A stretch of 64,000 nt of DNA from Ilex aquifolium (lineage: Eukaryota; Streptophyta; Magnoliopsida; Aquifoliales; Aquifoliaceae): contig OX637407.1 in NCBI GenBank assembly GCA_951799425.1, positions 23,318,981-23,382,980 of the forward strand, read 5' to 3'. The notes below the pieces were generated by a model. That model saw only the letters and a list, made by a program, of their open reading frames with translations. It had not been told where the DNA came from and made no database searches. The position numbers were made by a program, and so were the translations under genes. Each line of letters begins with the position of its first letter. The first letter of the stretch is position 1. This document shows positions 11,192 through 22,679 of the stretch, piece after piece.

Positions 11192-11293
11192 CTCTCCTCT
11201 GTTTGATCCTCGCGATGCAAGATTGAAAGCTACTGGACAACACTCGTTATCGACTATGGCATCCTTGTGCTTGTCTGAGGAGTGAGAAACCAT
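11192..11293 (-). pseudogene. Exon-like fragment ending in a strong splice donor, inside the Helitron
   Basis: An ATG (complement of CAT at 11291-11293) opens MVSHSSDKHKDAIVDN and runs to GGAGAG|GTAAGTAG at 11192. It could be the upstream exon of the fragment at 10859-10995. The protein is not recognised. Confidence 0.35.
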
Positions 11294-14200
11294 CTTGAAC
11301 GTTTGATGGAAAGGGTATGGCAAGATCTATTGAAATTCCACTTCTAACTATAAAGTGGCTTTGGTCCTTTTTTTTTTTATATTTTATAAATTATGGAAAG
11401 TAGACGAGAAAACAGAACAAGAGATCTTTTTAGATGTTCTCTTGAGCCTCACTATTGAAATTTTTTGCAAGATTTAAGTACCAAAACACTTTCTGAAACA
11501 CATTGTCATTGTTCTACATAATCTGAAAATAAGAAAATTATTTTTCGAAACAAATCCAAATGGGCCATTGTACTTTCCCTTTCTTCTCATCATTCCCAGT
11601 AGTCTAAACAGATAGTCAATCTGCAAAATTTCCCTGATAACATATAAATTCAAGAAAATAACACCAGTTAGAAAATAAAGAATTAGTGAACGAAGACCAA
11701 CACTAAAATGTAAACTTTCAGCTTTCAATATCTATTCCTTCGTCATAAACAAAACATAGGTGAAGTTGCAAGTTGCAACACATGTCAAGATAAAAATCCA
11801 CAGAAATAAACTATTTTCTGACCTGTCTCATGATGGTTCTATACGAGAAAATAAAAAGTCTGAAAGAATAACCAGTAGAATTCAAACAATTGCCATAACC
11901 TATTTCTTCTATGCACTTAAATAAAATATTAAAGTTCCTTTCGTAGATGATGAATTACTTGTACGTTGAACATTTATTCCATCATACAAAAAATTAAATC
12001 AATTACAATAATTATTAAGTAAAAATTAAATTGAGTTTAGAAAGAAGGATATAATGGATAATACACCTTTTTAAATGGGCAAAATAAGAAGTTTGCCAAG
12101 ATACAACAATTGAGGTATCTATGCCACCACTATAGTTTAAAACCACTTTATTCATTTTTCACGTAGAACTCTCCCCCTTTGGAGTACCAGAAGCATCGAT
12201 CTCTTTATCAAGCAAAAATCATTTGATTAGACAATGTATCAAATAAGAGAAAAACTTGAATATATTTCATTTACTATCTCCACTTTGATTCACACAAAAA
12301 CCCCTCTCTCAATCTAATATCAATTCCGCTCCCACACCATCAAAGTAAGACGGAAAATGAAAGAGCAAATGTTTTAAATCAGAAGTTCAATATTCATGCA
12401 TACAGTAATAATAAGGGTACTAATCACATTCTTCCGAATTTCAATCCACACAAACAAATGGAAATTTCACAAATAAGATATATCTCCTTATATTAGAAGT
12501 CGTCGAATTTCTTATAGTCATCTAAAATCATAGTCATGAAGTTTAGTGGATTCTAAAGCAACTATTTTATTTTGATTTTTTATTTTTGCTTTCTTTTTTC
12601 TTAATTGGGTTGGGTGAGTGGTCTTTGATTACAAAATAAAACAGTCACAATATCTAGAATGCTTCCAACATGTCTAGGCAGTGCAAGATTAACATACCAA
12701 AAGTAAGTGTGATTGCTTTGTCATGCATATAGTGACTATGATGTTTTGCATCCACAAGCACAAAAAGTTAGCACTGCCGCGAGAAGAGTCACCCGCTTAT
12801 AGACCAATTCTTGGAGTACTTGTATTCGATTGTTGGCCTCCAATTGCAGGAGGAATAGAATTAACTTGAAACAAATCAAGCACAATGAAATTTCCACGTA
12901 GCCGGTTGCATAAAAAGCAAAAGAATATATTAATACCAGTGTTAGATGTTGGGTAAATATTAATATTCGAAACCCTATGATTTTCATGTCATCTGACCTT
13001 GCTGGTCTTATGTATGTAGGAGATGAAGAGGATCGAATAGTTCACCTGAACACAGATCTTAATCTACAATTCACATAAATAAAATTAAGCTAAACACACA
13101 TCCAAAAAAATCTATTTCTAGAATACAGTACACCTTGATGGGTATATATATGGAATGCTGAATTAAAGATTGAATGATTGAAATAAAGGAATGCACCATA
13201 TAAAATCTCCCTGATGATCGGTGGAACCTGCCATCAAATTCAACACCAACACAAAAAAAATTCGCATGCAATTGATCTTCATTTTAATGGCACCCTAGTC
13301 CAAGAATTTGTGGCCAGATCACCAGCACAAATTGATGCATTAGCACTATCAAACCAAGAATTTGATGGTAGGTTTTGCATTAGTTATATCTTCTCCAATT
13401 TATGACATTTAGCTGCAACTGCTTTGGTAATAGATTTGCTGGTCCTGAGCTTCAAAGAATTGAAGTAAAATTTTCCTCCTCCATGCAAATCATCACTAAT
13501 TAAACACTAATGGGAAAAAAAAAAACAAATTGCAATGAGCTCTTTTAATTAATAACTAATGACAGGAGCAAAGTTAGTAGAACTTCATTTTCTTCAATGG
13601 GATTTTTATTAGGCACGATTGAACCATTCATTTCAATTATGTTTTTATTTGTTTTCTCTTAACCAAGTGGGAAGTAATATAATATTGAAGAGACTATAGA
13701 CAGTGAGCAAAGTAATAACCTGTCAGTTATTGGAGAGAGGTGACAAAAGTGCAGTAACAATCCAAATATGATGTGATGCTAATGTTACCTCAATTCCCTG
13801 ACTGCCATTTTCACTTCTCTTCACTCATGGCTCTATGAAATTTGTTTATATAAATGATATGTTGTCTAGAAGAAAAGTAAAGGGAGAGGAAATGAAACTT
13901 ATAGAAGTAAGCAAACGGTCAATTGGTTTGTACGATAAAAACCCTAAACATTCAATTTTTTCATTTCTCTTCTATTTTTGATAATTTTCAAACAGGAGAA
14001 GTGAAAATTGTAGATGTCGATAAAGGATAGAGACCTCTAAATATGCGGGCTTTTTTTTTGTGTGTGTGTGTGTGTGTATGGCTAAAACCAACGACCAACT
14101 CTCTCTAGAGTCGATTGCAAAGCTGTCTTGCTTAGTTAAACAAATTAGAATTGAAGATCAAGTGCAATGAAGTCCTTACCTTCTAATTCTCTCCAGTCAT

Positions 14201-14644
14201 GGGCATCACCCTTTTTTCGATGCACCACTGAGCACCTTCAACAGTTCGTCCTCATCCTTCATCCTTAGGATGGCTAAAACTCTCAGTCGTTACCTTTATT
14301 GCACAAAAATGAGCAATGGTTACCAATAATAATCCATAGAAATGCTTGCTTTATCATCAAAACCTTAAAAGCATTTTATCGAACACCTTGTGTGCCCTGG
14401 TTGATGGTTGGGGTTGTGATGGTCCGACAATGGTTTTGGATTGGGGTTTAATTGGCTAGGGTTTTGGTGTGACGATGGTTGGTGGCAGTGGGCCAGTGAG
14501 TGGGGCTTGGGCTGTGGTGGCGGCTGAAAGAAACAGGGTAGCGACCATGGGGTGGGTCGTGGTGATAGCCTTTGTTGATGGTTGGATGGGAAAGGGTGGC
14601 CGAGATATTGTAGAATCAAAAGAGGGAGAGAAAGATAGAGTTAC

Positions 14645-14760
14645 CTGAGAGAGAACGGCGCCTTTGCTACCACAGCTGGTCTTACTATCCTTGCTTGTTG
14701 CCGTCGTTGTTGATCGGGGGGAGAGTTTTGGGATTTTGAGGGTGAGCAAAGACAGTAAGC
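14645..14760 (-). pseudogene. Exon-like Ser/Thr-rich fragment near the Helitron 5' end
   Basis: The minus strand has an open frame (TATSKDSKTSCGSKGAVLSQ) ending at the consensus donor CTCTCAG|GTAACTC. No in-frame ATG is clear. A second donor-like site, TTAGAAG|GTAAGG, lies at 14180. These are probably parts of a captured or chimeric transcript. Confidence 0.3.
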
Positions 14761-14991
14761 AATGGGGGGAGCCAGAGTGAATAAGAAAGAGCGAGACAGT
14801 TGCTAGTGCTAATTAATGCATGAATTGAAGAGTGGAGCGTTTTGGCTTTCTGAATAAAACTAACGTAGATGTAACAGGATATGAGAGGTTAGGACTTGGG
14901 ATTCAAGTGAAATTTTTCATTTTATTAAAGTTAGTTTAGTCAATCAAAAATTTTTGGTGCTTTTAGAAGTAGTATAGATTATATATATTTA

Positions 14992-15165
14992 TTAATAAGT
15001 GGGCACAAAGACACAAACCCCACCTTCCATCCCTCCCACCCAGTTATTATTCTTTGCCAAAAAAAATATGCTTACGTGGGTGGAATTTGTGATATTATAT
15101 ATATCTACTAATACGTAGATGGGAGAATAGATGAGGTTTGTGTCTTTGTGATATTATTTACATTA
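14992..15165. repeat. Short inverted repeat element (AAAGACACAAACC family)
   Basis: GGGCACAAAGACACAAACCCCACC near 15001 is matched in inverse by GATGAGGTTTGTGTCTTTGTG near 15132-15152. A further copy in the opposite sense lies at 21037-21100 on the other side of the viral insert. Confidence 0.5.
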
Positions 15166-15192
15166 TGGTGATGTCCAACTTTTTATGTAATA

Positions 15193-16352
15193 AAAAATGC
15201 AGAATTAGAAAGAAGATTCTCAAGGCTAGCCATCAATTATAAGCCTTTAAATTCTGTGTTGGAATGGATCAGGTACCCAATTCCAAATAAACAGGATTTA
15301 ATCAAAAAATTAAGCAATTCAGTAATATTTTCAAAATTTGATTTAAAAAGTGGCTCTTGATAGATCCAAATATCCTTAGAAGACAGATATAAAACTGCAT
15401 TTACCACATCTTTTGGACATTATGAATTGAATGTAATGCCCTTTGGATTGAAAAATGTGCCTAGTGAATTTCAAAATATAATGAATAAAGTCTTTAACCC
15501 AATAAGTCATATCTCTATAGTCTACATAGATGATATCCTCATCTTCTCCAAGTCTATAGAAGAACATTGAAAACATCTTAATGTCTTATCAGAGATAGTT
15601 AGACAGAATCCAGTAAAATTAAGTTCTTTCAAACCTCCGTCAAATTCCTTGGATATAATATCCAATAGTCAACCATCATTCTCATCAACAGATCAATCCA
15701 ATTTGCAGATAAGTTCCCTGATGAGATTACAAACAAAACTCAGTTACAGAGATTCTTAGGGTTTTTAAACTATGTTTCAGACTTCTACCAGAATGTCAGA
15801 AAAACAATCAAACCTCTGTATGACAGACTCAAAACAAATTCTCCTCTTTGGTCTTCGGTTCATACATCCATAGTTAAACAAGTTAAAAAATATATTAAGA
15901 CTTTGCCTTGTGTTGGTATTTCCCCAGTAAATTCTTTCAAAATCATTCAGACTGATGACTCCGACATTGGTTTCGATGGTATCCTTCTTTAAAAAGTCAG
16001 CCCATACTTCCCAGAACAAATTATTCATTTCCACTCTGGAATCTGGAACAAAGTACAAAGCAATTATAGCACAATTAAAAAAGAAATCTTATCTATTGTA
16101 CTGTGTATCTCAAAATTCCAAGATGTTATATTAAATCAGAAATTTTTAGTCAAAGTTGATTATAAATCAACAAAATATGTTTTGTAAAAAAATGTACAAA
16201 ACATTGCCAGTAAGCAAATTTTTGTTAGATGACAATCTATTTTAACTATTTTCGATTTTGATATCGAATATATTAAAGGCAGTAATAATTGCATCCCTGA
16301 TTTCCTAACCCGTGAATTTCTACAGAAACCTCATGGCGGACAGAAAAGCTAA
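15193..16352 (+). pseudogene. Endogenous caulimovirid copy A: reverse transcriptase/RNase H region, broken
   Basis: This stretch encodes the 3' part of a caulimovirid polyprotein: the reverse transcriptase with a YIDD catalytic box near 15523-15534, followed by an RNase H-like region ending near 16352. It is cut on the left, since the upstream polyprotein is missing. It carries in-frame stops at 15358-15360 and 15568-15570 and several frame changes between about 15600 and 16200. The primer-binding site and promoter of the neighbouring inverted copy support a pararetrovirus rather than a gypsy element. The overlapping second reading frame (next entry) recalls the florendovirus layout. It is an old, non-functional copy. 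Confidence 0.85.
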
Positions 16353-17640
16353 TAAACCTACCACTTCATCCAAAAAACCCGAGAAGGATAACAATTAACC
16401 TTACCTAGCCCAAATCCAAAGCCCAGTCATTTACCACATCTAGAAATAGCAAACCGTTACTAAATCCTTGGTAGCTCAGTCAGACCAACTTACTAATCCT
16501 CCTTAGTAAACCCAAACACAATAACAGGCCTTTACCAAGCCCAACAACAAGTTGTGTTTGGCCCATACCAAGCCCAACCTATATCCTCAGTAAAGCCTAG
16601 TCAACTAACCAACCCTTACCCATCCAAATCAACATACCAAGGTCCAAGAACCGAATATGTATTAAAGCCAACAGTCCAAAACATATTCACTATTGAACCA
16701 GCTCAGGCTCATCTAAGCAACCCAATAGACCTAGTCAATGCTTATCTAGAACTTGGATGAATTTTTGTCCCACTAGACCATGAAAAGACCTTGCAGTTCT
16801 ACCAAGATATTTTATTTCATACCCAGTCAATATTTATCAAGCCTATCCCAAATAGGGATAATCCTAGTAAAATAGTATATCATTCTCTATACATACAAAA
16901 GTTTATCTCATTTAAAGAGTGGGGATCTCACCCTTCTTCATTCAGAGATCTTCCAGGTCACATTAAGCAGTTTAACTATTATGACTACAAAGAGTCATGT
17001 TTTAAACTGATACTCTATCAGGATGAATCTTACGCTCATTCCTAGTTCATACAATGTAGCAAAGATTTCAAAAGTCAAATTCCTTTCTAGTTCTTGTAGT
17101 GGTGGCAAGTTCACAACCCCATAATTAAAATCCTTCCAGATGATCTTCATGATCAAGTCACTTCTCTTATTGTTTTAAGGTTAGTCAACATGAGTCTCAG
17201 TTTCCTATATTATTATTATTTATGAGTAAATATAAAGTTCCTTAGATCTGTAAGTGGCACTACAATATCATAGCAAACACAGTTGTTCGACAATATTATT
17301 TCAAATGGTGGCCAAGATTCGATCACCACCGTATGATTGCCCAAGTCAAAGCAGAGTTCCCAGTCAAAGTTCCTACTCTAATCAAGGTCACAGGAACAAC
17401 CACCAGTACACCAGTCAAGTAGGTTATGCCAGCCCTCGGAGTGTCTTCATTAGAAGTCCAGGCATTACAGGCAAATCAAAGCAAATCCTCTTCTAAGGGT
17501 TCCAATAAAATACAAAGGAAGTCATCTGAGCTAATTGAGTTAGCACAAAAACTACTCCAGCAAGCAGCTAGCCAAAAAGATGACAGCTCTTCTGTATCGT
17601 CACAAACATCAGTCAGCCCGTCTTTGGATCCATTCTAGGA
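16333..17640 (+). pseudogene. Endogenous caulimovirid copy A: second reading frame, broken
   Basis: An ATG at 16333 overlaps the end of the preceding frame by 20 nt, a typical caulimovirid overlap. The conceptual product is interrupted by stops and frameshifts at several points from about 16398 on. It includes a Trp/Tyr-rich central block (around 17195-17330) and a Ser/Gln-rich C-terminal tail with ELIELAQKLLQQAA near 17530-17572. The same tail occurs, inverted, at 18790-19060. The function of this product in the family is not established. Confidence 0.7.
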
Positions 17641-17654
17641 TGCCTAAGACTCCA

Positions 17655-18078
17655 ATGATGCTTATGACCTATTCAATCCATGATTCTCATCACTATGTGT
17701 GAAAGACTTCAATCACTACTTTCTTCACCTAAAGAAAGAAAAATTGTCTTTTACACACCCCAATAAAATCGTCTAGTAATAAGGCCACTTTCCACCAAAA
17801 AGCAGTCATCAGTCAATCAGTTAATCAGCTTTTTCACCGAAAACAAATTCTAGCCAACATCAGAAGCCCAGCAGTCACATGCTTATGCATAAAGTCAGCA
17901 TTTACCAGAGTAAAAGGAATTCGCTCCACGTTTCTACCGAAAAGTGAAAGTGAAAAACATCTTACCCAAGTAAAAAGCAATTCACTCAAATAAAAACAAG
18001 TTACCTGAGTTAAAGCAGCACCAGAAGTCAAAGCAATCTTACATTTGATGTCTTCTGTTTTCGAAATTGTTATAAGGA
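17655..18078 (+). other. Copy A viral intergenic region, promoter segment missing
   Basis: This is non-coding sequence after the second frame, matched in inverse orientation by 18428-18790. Compared with the inverted copy, about 230 bp holding the TATA box and presumed transcription start (18190-18420) are absent: the sequence jumps from 'AGAAGTCAAAG' straight to 'CTTACATTTGATGTCTTC'. Confidence 0.65.
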
Positions 18079-18185
18079 ATTTACTAATTGAAGCATCAAA
18101 CATTCATCAACAAGTAAGATGAAACAAATATAACTCAATGGTTAACTATCCAGGCCGTCAAATGGCTCTGATACCATTTCGAAAG
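18078..18185 (-). repeat. Viral leader and tRNA-Met primer-binding site, copy 1
   Basis: On the minus strand, TGGTATCAGAGC (18165-18176) is the initiator-tRNA-Met primer-binding site used by caulimovirids. The 108-bp block is a direct repeat of 20926-21033, so copy B is terminally redundant. Confidence 0.85.
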
Positions 18186-18189
18186 TGGA

Positions 18190-18420
18190 AGACATCAAAT
18201 GTAAGATTGAAGAATATAAAACTAAAATTAACTTACAAATAGTTTACTGAAAGAAAATCTTCTTATGCATCGTATGAAGACTGGATACAATAAGAGATAA
18301 GAGAGAATATTGGAGTAGTTTGGTGTTGGCCAAATGTTGTCTCCTCTTGCTAAGAATTACTGAAATCCTTATATAGGTGTAAGAATTTCTAAAGAGAATC
18401 TCTGAAATGATTTCTCTTTT
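18190..18420 (-). promoter_or_regulatory. Viral promoter region with TATA box (copy B)
   Basis: On the minus strand, CCTATATAAGG (18367-18377) is followed about 190 bp later by the primer-binding site at 18176. This is the arrangement expected for the pregenomic RNA promoter and leader of a caulimovirid. Confidence 0.6.
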
Positions 18421-18427
18421 GACTTTT

Positions 18428-20740
18428 GGTGTTGCTTTAATTCAAATAACTTGTTTTTACTTGAGTGAATTATTTTTTACTTGGGTAAGACATTTTTCAC
18501 TTTCACTTTTCGGTGGAAAAGGTGAAGTGAATTTTTTTTACCCTGGTAAATGCTGATTTTATGCAGAAGCATGTGACTCTTAGGCTTCGAATGTTGGCTA
18601 AAATCTGCTTTCAGTGGAAAAGTTAATTAACTGATTGACTGATGACTGCTTTTTGGTGAAAAGTGGCCTTGTTGCTGGATGATTCCATCGGAGTGTGTAA
18701 AAGACAGCTTTTCTTTCTTTAAGTGAAGAAAGTAGTGATTGAAGTCTTTTATACATAGTGATGATAATCATAGACTTGATAGATCATAAACATCATTGGG
18801 GTCTTGGGTATCTTGGAATGGATCCAAAAACGGGCTGACTGATGCTTATGACAATACAGAAGAGCGGTCGCCTTTTTGGTTGACAGCTTGCTGGAGTAAT
18901 TTCTGTGCTAACTCAATTAGTTCAGATGACTTCTTCTTTTGTGCTTTACTGGAATCCTTAGAGGAGAATGTGATTTTCTTTGTCTGTAATGTCTGGACTT
19001 CTGAGGAAGACCACTCTGAGGGCTGCTTGACTGGTGTACTATCTTTTATTGAGATTCCAATTTTTTGAAGTCTTTTACTATATTTTATTGAGATTCCAAG
19101 TTTACTTCTATCTTTTGGTAGTTGAATCAGATATTTTTCTAATTTTTTACTTATTGATGGTTTGATTTCATCAATCTTAGTTTCAATTTTATCTAACTGT
19201 TTACCAATTGTTGTTAGACATTAATTAATAAAGTTATTTTGCTCAATTATTTTTTTTTCAAGTTCAGTTCCTGAAAGTAATTTGAATGGTGAGGCTTTGA
19301 CTTCAGAATCCTTATGGCTGATTAACAAGGTTTCTATTGGAGGATGACTCGAAGACACTGTGGCAGCATCTTCATTTTTCCATTTGTGTTTTGTTACTAT
19401 TTTGACTGATTTGTAATAGTTTTCTAAGTAATCAAAGAAATATATTTCATATCTTATTTCATTCATAAACTTAGTCCATTTTTCAAATATTCTTTGTTGT
19501 TTGCTATCGCTATATTTACTATTAAATTCTCGTCTTTTAGGTTTATTTTCTTTAAACTTGAATTCATCATATAACCTTTCTATATCAATTATAAACAAAT
19601 CATTTGATTTACTAATTGTAAGTAATTATTTGTTTACTGAGGGGTTACTCTCCAGGTCAGTAACAGAAGGAGATTGTGTAAAATCATCTTCTTTTTCCTG
19701 AAACCGTGATTGTAGAGTGTAACATGGTTTACTAATTTCTGAAGAGAAAGTATCAATTCTTTTTAACTTAAATCTTTTTCTAATTCATTAGCTAAATCTT
19801 TATCTCTTCTAGTTAAACTAAAATGTGATGACTCAGATTTTTTTCCTTCATTAATTTGAAGTGGTTTACTAGATCTGTTAGATCTTGTACTTTCAAATGA
19901 GATTCTTACTGATCCATCAAAAAACTGTTGGATACCTTCTAAGTTTACTGAAGTATTTTGGCTATCTTGATTATAACTTTCATTTTCAAGCATCCAACAT
20001 TCTGGAAGCTCAACATCTTTCCAGTGAATTCTTTTAGGTATTTGAATGTTTGCTTCATTGGTACTACCTTGAATTAACAAAATTTTATCTTTAGGACTTT
20101 TCTTAATGTATGAACATTCAGGTTTGTTGTTATGCATTTGTAATAAATCTTATTGATTAATACTATTGATTGACTACCATCTGTCATATTAAGCAAATTG
20201 ACCCAAAATTTTTATACTTAAGGTTAAAGCTGCTAACAGATTGGGATCTCCTAGACTTAATTTAAAATTTGGGAAACAATTAAAGTATATTGGTCCGTTA
20301 TGAAGACCAACTTCCATTATACCTAGGATACTTGTGCCATATTCTTTAAACCTGACATCTCTTAAGCATAATAGAACTGATGAATTGACTCCTTCTTGTC
20401 CTAATGACTTTTTTACTACTTGAATCAAACCAAGGTTTTTATATCCTTTTGATCTATATTTTTTAATAGCTTCTTTACTTAGTAACTAGCAAGTTTCTTA
20501 TTCTTTTGTAAGAGCATAAACTTGTTCAATTGTTTTTACTCGTAATTCTAACTTGAAAGCTGTCGGGATTCAACTTTTTTTATAAATTTCTTTTATTGGG
20601 ACTCTAGGAATGTTCCATTCAGTCCAGTCTGTTTTTGACTCTTGGTACTCATGTTCTTCTTCATTTACCATTGATGGTATAGGAGATAATGAAGATCTAG
20701 ATGAAATAGCTATGGAATTAGGTCTGAATAATCTACTCAT
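18428..20740 (-). pseudogene. Endogenous caulimovirid copy B: movement-protein region and rearranged downstream part, broken
   Basis: Read on the minus strand, an ATG at 20740 opens the first frame about 270 nt after the primer-binding site. Fragments at 20189-20428 carry a 30K-type movement-protein-like segment (LHNGPIYFNCFPNF). Further pieces lie at 19763-20137 and 19221-19598, followed by a coiled-coil-like stretch. From about 19060 to 18790 the sequence equals, in inverse, the tail of the second frame of copy A, and 18790-18428 equals its intergenic region. Capsid, protease and polymerase sequences are absent. Stops occur near 20466, 20160 and 19220. Confidence 0.75.
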
Positions 20741-20925
20741 TTTTAAATCTAAAATTTTTCTACTTTATAAATTACTTGTAAGTTTTTACTTCGTTGCACA
20801 TACTCCTCTTGTGCTCATACCCTCTAAATTTGTTGTATGTATCCCCTATTTTGCCTTTCACAAGAACTTACACCGGAACTTAGACTCTCTAGGCTTAGGT
20901 GGCAAAGAATATAAGACTTATCAGA

Positions 20926-21033
20926 AATTTACTAATTGAAGCATCAAAGATTCATCAACAAGTAAGATGAAATAAATATAATTCAATGGTTAACTATCCA
21001 GGCCATCAAATGACTCTGATACCATTTCGAAAG
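20926..21033 (-). repeat. Viral leader and tRNA-Met primer-binding site, copy 2
   Basis: This is a direct repeat of 18078-18185. The primer-binding site (21013-21024) differs from copy 1 at one position (TGGTATCAGAGT). It marks the 5' start of copy B on the minus strand. Confidence 0.8.
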
Positions 21034-21381
21034 GATTTTTGAATATATATATAATATCACAAAGACAAACTCTACCCACCATTCTACCCACTTATTTGTG
21101 AAATTATATCTATCACGGGTTTAGCGGATTATGGAGGGACAAGAAGGAGGCAAGACAGAGATGAGTTTCATTTCATCCATGCCTCTATCTCCACATGAGT
21201 TTATACGGGTATATCCGTATATATCCACCATCCAACACGTATAATCCATCTCCAATCTAAACAGGACAGATTTAAACGAATATTCGTTTTTACTAGTATA
21301 TTGTCATCCCTATAAAGTATGAGAGAGATACGAGAAGAGATATGAGAAGAGAGATGAGAGAGAAAGAGTGAAACAAAAGAT

Positions 21382-22679
21382 AAGTCTATTACTCATATAC
21401 GATAGATTTATAACATAATTACCAAAATACAGCAGTTTTGAACTTAATTACTAATCTACGGCACTTTTTGAAAACGGAATCAACAAATCCGCTTTTAACA
21501 ATAAAAGTGGAATCAACAAATCCGCTTTTAACAATAAAAACGGAATCAACAATTCCGCATTTAATGATAAAAAATAAAAACAAAAAACGTAATGAATGAG
21601 TACGTCTTCTCACACCAACACAGTGCACATGTCTTCCTGAGTCTCAACTCTCAAGCAATGCACTGTGGCATCACACTGCACACATTTTGGCATCACTTCA
21701 TTCCATAAGATCATTTAAACTATCCTTGTAAAACAATTAGGATTCAATTATTGTATTAGGACATAAAAATTAAATTCATTAAATATTCATCAATTAACAA
21801 ACTCGATTCAATTATTTTATTAGGACATAATTTTGAGATCGTTAAATATTAATCAATTAACAAGCTTGATTCAGTAATTTTATCAAGACATAATTTAGTA
21901 ACGTAATTTTGAGACGAATTTAATTTTATGGTTTATAAATTTTTCACAATCCAAATAAATTGATTATTAAATTTTAAAAAAGTACAATTGAGTTTTAATT
22001 CAATTTGATCAAATAAAAAAATAATTATATCATCTAACATATTCAAAATAAATTTTGGTTCATTTGATAATATTTTTTATGAATTAAAATATTAATTATG
22101 AAAATAAAATTTTTTAAATGTTCAGGGTTAGATTTTTAAGTTAATTTTTTATGCTGATCTCTTTTTTTTACAAGTTCCATCGCCACTAGTATAAGCACTA
22201 TTTTATTTGTGATTTTCATGTCATTATTTTATTATATTTATTATTTATAAAATTTTTGTTTTTATTAGCTAATAGTTTTACCAAAAATATAATTGATGTA
22301 ATGAAATAAAATGACAAAGGATATCATTCACTCACTGCATGTATGATAAAAAAAGACCCATTTGACACCTTTGACAGTGAAAATGATGTCGGACATGTGT
22401 ACTGTGAGAAGGCGTACTCTTTGATTACGTTTTCTTTTTTTTTTTCTTTTTTTTTAATCATTAAAAGAGAAATTGTTAATTCCGTTTTTATTACTAAAAG
22501 CGGATTTGTTAATTCCGTTTTTATTGTTAAAAGTGGATTTGTAAATTCCATTTTTATTGTTAAAAGTGGATTTGTTGATTCCGCTTTCAAAAAGTGTCGT
22601 AGATTAATAATTAAATTCAAAACCGCTGTATTTTGATAATTATGTTATAAATCTGCCGTATATAGGTAATAGACTCTAT
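21382..22679. mobile_element. Foldback / long-TIR Mutator-like element, about 1.3 kb
   Basis: The terminal inverted repeats are about 250-290 bp (21382-21637 and about 22385-22679). They share GTCTATTAC, ATTTATAACATAATTA, CAAAATACAGC and CACTTTTTGAAA. Within each arm a roughly 30-bp motif (GGAATCAACAAATCCGCTTTT) is tandemly repeated three to four times. Both ends abut AAAAGAT (21375-21381 and 22680-22686), a candidate target duplication. The 750-bp core is AT-rich without coding sequence. Confidence 0.75.

Larger units (their letters stand above)
9706..14978 (-). mobile_element. Helitron, 5273 bp, non-autonomous, with exon-like captured fragments
   Basis: On the minus strand the 5' end is A|TCTATACTACTTCTAAAAGC (TC at 14978-14977). 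The 3' end carries a perfect 7-bp-stem, 3-nt-loop hairpin (CACGTGC AAC GCACGTG, about 9718-9734) about 9 bp before the terminal CTAG|T (9709-9706, host T at 9705). TC start, subterminal hairpin, CTRR end and insertion between A and T are the Helitron hallmarks. No Rep/helicase frame was seen, so it is probably non-autonomous. Several exon-like segments on the same strand have good splice sites (see separate entries). Confidence 0.85.

Noticed and set aside
19221-20137. Intact viral genes on the minus strand
   Set aside because: The frames are short pieces separated by stops and shifts, so they were annotated as one broken endogenous viral copy.
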